Below, one piece after another: positions 17,274 to 23,338 of a DNA stretch of 47,747 bases (position 1 is the first letter of the stretch; every line of letters starts with the position of its first letter). The notes under the pieces are model-generated. The model saw only the letters and a program-made list of their open reading frames with translations, was not told where the DNA came from and did no database searches. The stretch is from Nostoc flagelliforme FACHB-838. GTDB lineage: Bacteria; Cyanobacteriota; Cyanobacteriia; Cyanobacteriales; Nostocaceae. The stretch spans positions 1 through 47,747 of the forward strand of contig NZ_JACJSI010000053.1 in the NCBI RefSeq assembly GCF_014698065.1. The letters are read 5' to 3'. The translations under genes were made by a program, and so were the position numbers.

Positions 17274-18056
17274 TTATCCTTCATTTGAGCGGTCTTCAAA
17301 TTGCTGGCGACGACGTTGTTGTTGACGACGACGAGGTTCCCGGTCGCGATCGCGGGGATCACGTTCGCGATCGCGGCTTGCGGGTGGTGGCGGAGTTTCT
17401 TCCTGTCCAGGAATAATTTCTCCTTTAAATACCCATACTTTGATACCCAAAATGCCGTAAACAGTTTTTGCTGTGCAATAAGAGTAGTCAATGTCAGCCC
17501 GTAAGGTATGTAAAGGTACTCTACCTTCACGAGTCCACTCTGTCCGGGCAATTTCTGCACCGTTGAGGCGACCGCTAACTTGGATTTTAATACCTTGAAC
17601 ACCAGCGCGTTGGGCACGTTGAATCGATTGCCGCACTACCCGCCGGAAGGAAACCCGACGTTCCAATTGTTGAGCAATGTATTCGGCAATTAGGTAGGCA
17701 TCAGCATCAACCCGTTGAACTTCAACTACGTTAATCCGAATTTGACGATTACTACCCAACAATCCTTGGAGTCCGGTACGTAAGGATTCGATACCTTGTC
17801 CACCACGACCCACTACTACCCCAGGTCTAGCTGTGCGTACTTCTAAGTCGATTTGGTCAGCTTTGCGCTCAATCCGCACTTCGGAAATTCCGGCGTTGTT
17901 TTGAGCCTGTCTACCCAGCTTTTGTTCTATGTATTGACGGAGTTTGTGATCTTCTTGGAGAAGTTCTGGATAGCGATCAGGAACAGCAAACCAACGGGAT
18001 TGATGTTCATGTGTAATACCCAGGCGAAAACCAACTGGATGAATCTTCTGTCCCAC
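17274..18056 (-). CDS. rpsC: 30S ribosomal protein S3, with charged C-terminal tail
   Basis: 260 residues. MGQKIHPVGFRLGITHEHQS and the KH domain loop RPGVVVGRGGQGIESLR mark S3, and GVQGIKIQVSGRLNGAEIAR the C-domain. From about residue 221 there is an extra low-complexity tail rich in RD, RE, RQ and RR pairs. Two HIP1 octamers (17346-17353 and 17367-17374) spaced by exactly seven codons encode part of it. S3 forms the mRNA entry site. Confidence 0.97.
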   Translation of the reverse strand: MGQKIHPVGFRLGITHEHQSRWFAVPDRYPELLQEDHKLRQYIEQKLGRQAQNNAGISEVRIERKADQIDLEVRTARPGVVVGRGGQGIESLRTGLQGLLGSNRQIRINVVEVQRVDADAYLIAEYIAQQLERRVSFRRVVRQSIQRAQRAGVQGIKIQVSGRLNGAEIARTEWTREGRVPLHTLRADIDYSYCTAKTVYGILGIKVWVFKGEIIPGQEETPPPPASRDRERDPRDRDREPRRRQQQRRRQQFEDRSNEG

Positions 18057-18109
18057 GAATGCTTCCTCTAAAATTTCTTACTTTACGCAATTTTTTCGTG
18101 TAAACGTGC

Positions 18110-18466
18110 TTATTTTTCTGGGGCGGCTGCAACAGCCACAGTAATATGACACGTCGGCTTGCGAATTTGGTAAGCTCGACCTTGCGCTCTTGGCTGGAAT
18201 CGCTTTAACGGCGGCCCTTGATCGGCATAAGCTTGAGTAATCACTAGTTGAGTCCGATCTAACCCAGCGTTGTGTTCGGCATTGGCAGCAGCGCTTCTGA
18301 GAACCTTCAATATGGGTTCAGTGGCGCGATAGGGCATGAATTCCAGGATGATTAACGCTTCTCGGTAAGATCGCCCGCGGATTTGATCGAGTACCCGACG
18401 CACTTTGTAGGCCGAGATGCGGATAAAACGAGCGATCGCCTTTACTTCAGTAGTACTAGTAGCCAT
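18110..18466 (-). CDS. rplV: 50S ribosomal protein L22
   Basis: 118 residues. I take the ATG at 18466 because it has GGAG seven to ten bases upstream; an in-frame ATG at 18487 lies in the heptamer array and would add MTKLEKI. ARFIRISAYKVRRVLDQIRG, AAANAEHNAGLDRTQLVITQ and RAQGRAYQIRKPTCHITV are typical L22. Its hairpin reaches into the peptide tunnel. Confidence 0.97.
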   Translation of the reverse strand: MATSTTEVKAIARFIRISAYKVRRVLDQIRGRSYREALIILEFMPYRATEPILKVLRSAAANAEHNAGLDRTQLVITQAYADQGPPLKRFQPRAQGRAYQIRKPTCHITVAVAAAPEK

Positions 18467-18479
18467 AATTTTCTCCAAT

Positions 18480-18603
18480 TTTGTCATTTGTCATTTGTGA
18501 GCCAGTGCGGTCTTGGGGGTTTCCCCCATGAGTAACTGGCGAACCCAAAGGGTCATTCGTCATTTGTCTTTCAGCTCATGACTAATGACTCATGACTAAT
18601 GAC
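18480..18603. repeat. heptamer array with embedded hairpin repeat, rpsS-rplV gap
   Basis: GTCATTTGTCATTTGT, a type-B hairpin (18497-18540), CATTCGTCATTTGTC, then CATGACTAATGACTCATGAC units. The layout is the same as in the rplO-rpsE gap. Confidence 0.88.
18497..18540. repeat. type-B dispersed hairpin repeat, copy 2
   Basis: Nearly identical to 12648-12691; one loop base differs (GGGGG-TTT-CCCCC). Outer arms GCCAGT and ACTGGC are conserved. Confidence 0.9.
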
Positions 18604-18881
18604 TACCTACCTGCTTTTTTGTCGCTTTTTCCATGACCCCTGTAGGTACGTGTCGGGGCAAACTCACCCAACTTATGTCCCACCATTTGTTCATTTACAA
18701 AAACTGGAACGTGTTGGCGTCCGTTATGAACAGCTATGGTATGACCTACCATTAGGGGCAAAATTGTCGAAGCTCGTGACCAAGTTTTAATAACTTCTTT
18801 TCTGTTATTGTCGTTGAGCTTTTCAATTTTCTTTAGAAGATGATCCGCAACGAAAGGACCTTTTTTTAGAGAACGACCCAT
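18603..18881 (-). CDS. rpsS: 30S ribosomal protein S19
   Basis: 92 residues, MGRSLKKGPFVADHLLKKIE, IKTWSRASTILPLMVGHTIA and EFAPTRTYRGHGKSDKKAGR. It sits in the head of the small subunit next to S13. A GAGGAGT-type tandem tract separates it from rplB. Confidence 0.98.
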   Translation of the reverse strand: MGRSLKKGPFVADHLLKKIEKLNDNNRKEVIKTWSRASTILPLMVGHTIAVHNGRQHVPVFVNEQMVGHKLGEFAPTRTYRGHGKSDKKAGR

Positions 18882-18892
18882 AGTTCAATTTT

Positions 18893-18985
18893 GGATTTAG
18901 GATTTAGGATTTAAAAGTGAGGAGTGAGGAGTTAGGAGTGAGTAAGTTAGATTCAACTCATAACTCATAACTCATAACTTCTAAC
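18893..18985. repeat. GGATTTA and GAGGAGT / AACTCAT tandem tract, rplB-rpsS gap
   Basis: GGATTTAGGATTTAGGATTT, then GTGAGGAGTGAGGAGTTAGG, then ACTCATAACTCATAACTCAT. A second heptamer family, also arranged as roughly complementary arms. Confidence 0.85.
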
Positions 18986-18988
18986 TCT

Positions 18989-19852
18989 TTAAGATTCACG
19001 ACCACCGCGACCGCGTTTAGAAGACTTACGGCGACGACGTACAATTAACTTGCTGCTAAGTTTTTTGCGATTGCGTGTCTTCGCACCCAATGTGGGTTTA
19101 CCCCAAGGTGTAACAGGACCTGATCTACCGATAGGTGCCCTACCTTCACCACCACCATGTGGGTGATCCACTGGGTTCATAACGCTACCTCTAACCTTAG
19201 GACGGCGACCTTTCCACCGATTTCGCCCTGCTTTACCTGCACTCAGGTTTCTGGCATCGGTGTTGCCTACTTGCCCAATGGTGGCGTAGCATTCGCGGCG
19301 AATCAAGCGGACTTCTCCTGAAGGCAACTTGAGAGTTACATAATTACCTTCTTTTGCCACAACCTGAGCGCTAGCACCAGCCGCACGTACAATTTGACCA
19401 CCTTTACCAGGAGTGAATTCTACGTTGTGAACACTAGTACCCAAGGGAATCCTTGAGAGTGGTAACGCATTACCATCTTCAAAGGGAGCTTCTGGCCCAG
19501 AAATAATTATTGTTCCCACTTTCAACCCGTTGGGGTGAAGGATATACCGTTTTTCGCCATCTTGATAATACAAAAGGGCAATTCGGGCATTGCGGTTCGG
19601 ATCGTATTCAATGGCTGCGACTTTAGCAGGAATATTATGTTTATCCCTTTTAAAATCGATGATCCGGTAAAGTTGTTTGTGTCCGCCACCCCGGCGACGA
19701 CTAGTAATCCGTCCGTGATTGTTCCGACCTTTGGCGCGATGCTTTGAGGTTGTTAAGGATTTCTCTGGCTCGGTTCTGGTAATTTCCGCAAAGTCAGAGA
19801 TTGTAACTTGGCGAGTGCTGGGGGTATAAGGGCGATAAGAACGAGTACCCAT
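18989..19852 (-). CDS. rplB: 50S ribosomal protein L2
   Basis: 287 residues. NNHGRITSRRRGGGHKQLYR, the core GSVMNPVDHPHGGGEGRAPI with the histidine near the peptidyl-transferase centre, and the basic tail KLIVRRRRKSSKRGRGGRES are present. L2 is essential for subunit association. Confidence 0.98.
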   Translation of the reverse strand: MGTRSYRPYTPSTRQVTISDFAEITRTEPEKSLTTSKHRAKGRNNHGRITSRRRGGGHKQLYRIIDFKRDKHNIPAKVAAIEYDPNRNARIALLYYQDGEKRYILHPNGLKVGTIIISGPEAPFEDGNALPLSRIPLGTSVHNVEFTPGKGGQIVRAAGASAQVVAKEGNYVTLKLPSGEVRLIRRECYATIGQVGNTDARNLSAGKAGRNRWKGRRPKVRGSVMNPVDHPHGGGEGRAPIGRSGPVTPWGKPTLGAKTRNRKKLSSKLIVRRRRKSSKRGRGGRES

Positions 19853-19854
19853 AT

Positions 19855-19975
19855 TTTTAAATGCTGAATGCTGTTAGCGATAGCGGGGCGTTTAGCCCAT
19901 GCTGAGTTTGAAATTTTGAGCGCTGAGTTTTGAGTGTAGTAACTCCTAACTCCTAACTCCTAACTCCTAACTTTG
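19855..19975. repeat. tandem tract, rplW-rplB gap
   Basis: It contains GCTGAATGCTGTTAGCGATAGC and a run of TAACTCCTAACTCCTAACTC heptamers just before the rplW stop. No coding potential is evident. Confidence 0.8.
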
Positions 19976-20290
19976 TTAGACTTCTGGGAATAGAACTTGT
20001 CTAATCTTGTCTTCATCCCCAGGTGCGACGGTAACAATGGCTCGCTTATATTGGGGTTTATAACCAATAAATTTACCAACACGCCGTTTTTTACGCGGTG
20101 GTTGGATAGTGTTGACTTTTACAACCTTGACCTGAAACAAGTCTTCGATCGCAGCCTTGATTTCTGGTTTAGATGCCTTCGGAATGACTTCAAAGGTGTA
20201 CTTATTCTGCTCCATCAAGATAGTCGCCTTTTCGGTGACTATTGGGCGACGTACTAAGTCGGCTAGGTCGCGGGGGTCAAAGCTAGGCAC
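19976..20290 (-). CDS. rplW: 50S ribosomal protein L23
   Basis: 104 residues: DLVRRPIVTEKATILMEQNK, YTFEVIPKASKPEIKAAIED, PRKKRRVGKFIGYKPQYKRA. L23 lies at the tunnel exit and docks trigger factor and SRP. Its start overlaps the rplD end by eight bases. Confidence 0.97.
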   Translation of the reverse strand: MPSFDPRDLADLVRRPIVTEKATILMEQNKYTFEVIPKASKPEIKAAIEDLFQVKVVKVNTIQPPRKKRRVGKFIGYKPQYKRAIVTVAPGDEDKIRQVLFPEV

Positions 20291-20921
20291 TGTAGACCTC
20301 CTGAATTTTTTCTAGGGCTGATGCCGTAACTACAATTTTGTCAGCGTGCAGTAAATCAAAAACATTTAGCTGGTCGGCTGCAATTAGTTTTAAATTTTCA
20401 ATATTGCGGGCTGACAAATAAACGTTATCTGTATCCGCAATCTCAGACAAAATTAACAGTGCCTTGCTTTCTGGTACTACTCCCCAACGGGCAAGCGCTG
20501 CCACTAATTCTTTGGTCTTGGGGCGAGATAGCTCAGTGCTAAATTCTTCTACCACAATTAAATCGTCAATGCGACTTACAAATGCTGTCCGCAGTGCTAA
20601 ACGTCGCTCTTTACGGTTCAACTTGAGGTTGAAGTCTCTGGGCTTTGGCCCAAATATCACACCACCACCACGCCAGAGTGGTGAACGAATAGACCCTGCA
20701 CGAGCGCGACCAGTACCTTTTTGTCTCCAAGGTTTACGTCCGCCACCTCTGACTTCAGCACGAGTTTTTGTACTGGCATTTCCTTGACGAGCATTGGTCA
20801 ATTGTCGTACTAAGGCGCGGTGCACGATATGAGACGCTGTTTCTTCCTTGGCAACGCGCAACTCGAAGGTCGTCTCGCCGACCTGTTCTCCTTGCCAATT
20901 TTTAACTACGCTTTCAACCAT
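20283..20921 (-). CDS. rplD: 50S ribosomal protein L4
   Basis: 212 residues from the ATG at 20921 (MVESVVKNWQGEQVGETTFE). The frame stays open for 25 more codons upstream, but these translate the hairpin repeat and heptamers, so I reject that extension. GGGRKPWRQKGTGRARAGSI and PLWRGGGVIFGPKPRDFN are the tunnel-loop signatures of L4. In other bacteria L4 can autoregulate the S10 operon. Confidence 0.97.
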   Translation of the reverse strand: MVESVVKNWQGEQVGETTFELRVAKEETASHIVHRALVRQLTNARQGNASTKTRAEVRGGGRKPWRQKGTGRARAGSIRSPLWRGGGVIFGPKPRDFNLKLNRKERRLALRTAFVSRIDDLIVVEEFSTELSRPKTKELVAALARWGVVPESKALLILSEIADTDNVYLSARNIENLKLIAADQLNVFDLLHADKIVVTASALEKIQEVYSA

Positions 20922-20931
20922 CTTTGTTATC

Positions 20932-21072
20932 TGTCCTTTGTCCTTTGTGAGCCACTGCGGTCTTGGGGTCTGCCCAGATGAAGCATGTGGCGTCATTTGT
21001 CATTGGTCTTTTGCCATTTGTCTTTAGCCAATGACTACTGACTAATGACTACTGACTAATGACTTTTGACTA
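20932..21072. repeat. convergent heptamer array with diverged hairpin repeat, rplD-rplC gap
   Basis: TGTCCTTTGTCCTTTGT, a type-B copy, then CATTTGTCATTGGTCTTTTG, ending with ACTACTGACTAATGACTACT units. The right arm reaches the rplC stop codon. Confidence 0.87.
20947..20991. repeat. type-B dispersed hairpin repeat, copy 3 (diverged)
   Basis: The outer arms read GCCAC and GTGGC instead of GCCAG and CTGGC, so both sides changed while pairing was kept. The inner stem is shorter (TGGG with CCCA). Confidence 0.8.
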
Positions 21073-21702
21073 TCCCACTACTTTTGCAGGTACAACACTT
21101 ACTAGAGCGCCTGGTTTACCAGGAATAGCTCCCTTGATTAGCAATATGTTGCGTTCTGCATCAACTCGCACTATGGTCAGTTTGCGGATTGTGATACGTT
21201 TACCGCCTAAACGCCCTGCCATCCGCTTACCTGGATAGACACGACCTGGTGTTGTACCAGCACCAATAGAACCCGGCGCTCTGTGGTTTTTGGAACCGTG
21301 AGACATGGGCCCACGAGCAAAGTTGTTGCGCTTCTGATTCCCTGCAAAGCCGCGACCGATGCTTGTGCCGACGACATCGACAATTTGACCTGCGCTAAAA
21401 ATATCTGCTTTAATCTGTTGACCTAAAGCATAATCACTAGAGCTATCAGTGTGATATTCATTTAAGTGACGCAATGCTGGGGCAGATGATTTAGCCAAAT
21501 GGCCCAGTAGTGGTCTGTTTAGTGCCTTGGGTTTTACTTCGTGATAACCAACTTGAATCGCAAAGTAACCGTCGGTTTGTTTCGTTTTAACTTGTGTAAC
21601 GGTGCATGGCCCTGCTTGAATGACAGTCACAGGAATGGCTACTCCTGCTTCGTCAAATATTTGGGTCATGCCCAGCTTGGTGCCGAGAATACCTACAGAC
21701 AC
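21070..21702 (-). CDS. rplC: 50S ribosomal protein L3
   Basis: 210 residues. It starts with GTG at 21702 (MSVGILGTKLGMTQIFDEAG), with AAAGGAG eleven bases upstream. GFAGNQKRNNFARGPMSHGS, NHRAPGSIGAGTTPGRVYPG and GKRMAGRLGGKRITIR are the L3 core near the peptidyl-transferase centre. It is the first gene of the cluster; rpsJ is not next to it, as is usual in cyanobacteria. Confidence 0.98.
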   Translation of the reverse strand: MSVGILGTKLGMTQIFDEAGVAIPVTVIQAGPCTVTQVKTKQTDGYFAIQVGYHEVKPKALNRPLLGHLAKSSAPALRHLNEYHTDSSSDYALGQQIKADIFSAGQIVDVVGTSIGRGFAGNQKRNNFARGPMSHGSKNHRAPGSIGAGTTPGRVYPGKRMAGRLGGKRITIRKLTIVRVDAERNILLIKGAIPGKPGALVSVVPAKVVG

Positions 21703-22212
21703 AGTAACTGGTTCTCCTTTCTACTTGCTGACCTTGGAATTGGACTCTAGAGGACACGCTTTGTACGCATCAGTTTAGGCTGGATTAGCCTGCGAAATTT
21801 GGAATGGCTTCAATAAACCGCTCCAAATGCTTTCGGACACAACAAACCGTGTCCGTACTGCTTGGTGAATCTGTTTAGCTTCACTCACTAGATCACCAGA
21901 ACAGCCACAAGTCCCTTCCCATTGGGAAGGAGTAACTTCTGGAATCAATGCAAGGCGCTACAGCTTTAAGCTGTGTGCAGCAATGCTTTCGTCCAAGCAA
22001 TTGCTCTGGCACTTTCTGGAGGCAGCGCTGTCGGCGGGTTTTCCGATTTTTACACGCCCATAAGACGGCTTCCCGGAGATTGGCTACTGCCGTGTTGCAG
22101 TTGGACTTAAGCGGTTTTTACCGCCCAGTATCCCTTAACTGAGACTGACGTAATGCCATGAAACCAACATTGCTGCTCAGTTTTTACTTCCTTAAATACC
22201 TTAAACTATTGT
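21703..22212 (-). promoter_or_regulatory. long structured leader region upstream of rplC
   Basis: About 510 bases before rplC, clearly richer in G+C than the DNA beyond it. Hairpin-forming pieces include CGGACAC / GTGTCCG (21834-21855), CCTTCCCATTGGGAAGG (21914-21930), CAGCTTTAAGCTG (21961-21973) and GCGGT-TTTT-ACCGC near 22112. It could be a regulatory leader RNA of the ribosomal operon, or a decayed mobile element; reading frames on the minus strand such as PSQWEGTCGCSGDLVSEAKQ are open for some 50 codons but lack a recognisable start. Confidence 0.4.
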
Positions 22213-22293
22213 TTAAGATTTTGCCTGCTTTTTCAGAGGCATAGGAGTAAATTGACCCTGGAGTTTAGGATTTCGCTTTGCTTGTTCGTCCAT
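22213..22293 (-). CDS. 26-residue ORF with good ribosome-binding site, upstream of rplC
   Basis: ATG at 22293, TAA at 22213, preceded by TTGGAGCTT, which puts GGAG at normal spacing. The peptide is MDEQAKRNPKLQGQFTPMPL then KKQAKS: hydrophilic, no membrane segment, no known family that I recognise. It lies in the leader of the ribosomal operon and could be a small protein or a leader peptide. Its existence as a real gene rests on the start signal only. Confidence 0.4.
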   Translation of the reverse strand: MDEQAKRNPKLQGQFTPMPLKKQAKS

Positions 22294-22393
22294 AAGCTCC
22301 AATGTTGACCTGAAAGCTTTCTTAGTTTACCAGTCTATGATCAATCTGAGTTAGATTATCCAATTTGGATTTAAGTCATCAGTTTTTGATGCT

Positions 22394-22425
22394 AACACTA
22401 GCTCATAATGACACTAAAATGTCAA
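22394..22425 (-). promoter_or_regulatory. candidate operon promoter and palindrome
   Basis: A TTGACA box (22420-22425) reads towards rplC, and the surrounding TGACACTAAAATGTCA is an inverted repeat with a six-base centre. No strong -10 hexamer is seen at the right spacing, so this is tentative. Confidence 0.3.
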
Positions 22426-22499
22426 CCTAATTTGCGTGTTTGGTCACAATCTAATAATATAAATTATTTATTTATGTTTGTCCAGTAATTTAGAGAGTT

Positions 22500-22690
22500 A
22501 TTTTTGGGAAGTGGGGAAGAAGCAGTGGAGCAGGGAGCAGGAGGCAGGGCGCAAGGGGGGTGGAAAAGAGGAATTGGGGCAGGGTGCGCTTTGCAGTGGA
22601 CAAAGTTTCCCTTTTCCCCCTGCTTTCCTACTTCTTCATTCGCCTCTGCCTCTTCCCGATGCCCAAAAAAATGCTTTGAATCTATCGGTT
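22500..22690. repeat. purine-rich then pyrimidine-rich repeat pair
   Basis: A GGGGAAGAAGCAGTGGAGCA and GGAGCAGGAGGCAGGG arm is followed by TTCCCTTTTCCCCCTGCTTT and CCTACTTCTTCATTCGCCTC. The arms are roughly reverse complements, so a long imperfect stem is possible. It lies ahead of ndhN. Confidence 0.6.
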
Positions 22691-22735
22691 CAGGGTAAAT
22701 AATAGAGATATCTAAGTGGGATAAGACGAAAATCT

Positions 22736-23212
22736 ATGGCACTAATTACCACTGGCAACGGTTTAATCCGCGATCTGGAAAAATTTGGCGCTCTTGGAGT
22801 GTATGTACCTCTGGAAGGGGGTTATGAAGGTCGATATCAGCGGCGACTACGCGCAGCTGGTTATACTACCCTCCACATTACTGCTAAAGGACTAGGTGAC
22901 GTAGCTGCGTATCTCACAAGAATTCATGGAGTTAGACCTCCTCATCTTGGGAAAAAAAGCACTGGTAGCGGTGCAGCAGTAGGTTATGTGTACTATTTGC
23001 CGCCAATTCTCAATTCTCATCTAGAACAGCTACCACCAAAGTCAAAGGGGCTGGTCTTGTGGATTATTGAAGGGCATATTCTTTCTAATGAGGAACTTGA
23101 GTATTTAACGAATTTGCCTCAGCTAGAACCACGAGTAAAAGTAGTTATTGAGAGGGGTGGCGATCGCTCTTTCCGTTGGACTTCTCTAGAAAAAACTCTG
23201 TTAGCTAGCTAA
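22736..23212 (+). CDS. ndhN: NAD(P)H-quinone oxidoreductase subunit N
   Basis: 158 residues, MALITTGNGLIRDLEKFGAL, GVYVPLEGGYEGRYQRRLRA, VGYVYYLPPI. NdhN is a soluble, cyanobacteria- and chloroplast-specific subunit of the thylakoid NDH-1 complex that carries out cyclic electron flow, respiration and CO2 uptake. Length is normal. It stands alone, divergent from the ribosomal cluster, and ends in a hairpin terminator. Confidence 0.93.
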   Translation: MALITTGNGLIRDLEKFGALGVYVPLEGGYEGRYQRRLRAAGYTTLHITAKGLGDVAAYLTRIHGVRPPHLGKKSTGSGAAVGYVYYLPPILNSHLEQLPPKSKGLVLWIIEGHILSNEELEYLTNLPQLEPRVKVVIERGGDRSFRWTSLEKTLLAS

Positions 23213-23233
23213 CACTTACAAAACTGAGGAGTT

Positions 23234-23287
23234 AAAAGTGAGGAGTGAGGAGTTAAAATTTTCAAATTCATAACTCCTCACTTTTTA
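23234..23287 (+). terminator. terminator-like hairpin after ndhN
   Basis: AAAAGTGAGGAGT (23234-23246) pairs perfectly with ACTCCTCACTTTT (23273-23285), with T residues after. It is flanked on the other side by the RND permease end, so it may serve both strands. It is made of the GAGGAGT repeat family. Confidence 0.65.
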
Positions 23288-23338
23288 TATATTGGCAATC
23301 ATCGGTATTGCCTGCCCTATGTGCAATTTAAATGCTCA

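Noticed and set aside
20922..20996. 25-codon N-terminal extension of rplD
   Set aside because: It is the translation of the type-B hairpin and heptamers; L4 normally starts at MVESVVK, so I used the ATG at 20921.
21948..22142. 64-codon plus-strand frame in the rplC leader
   Set aside because: No ribosome-binding site or family; the region is better explained as structured leader or decayed element.
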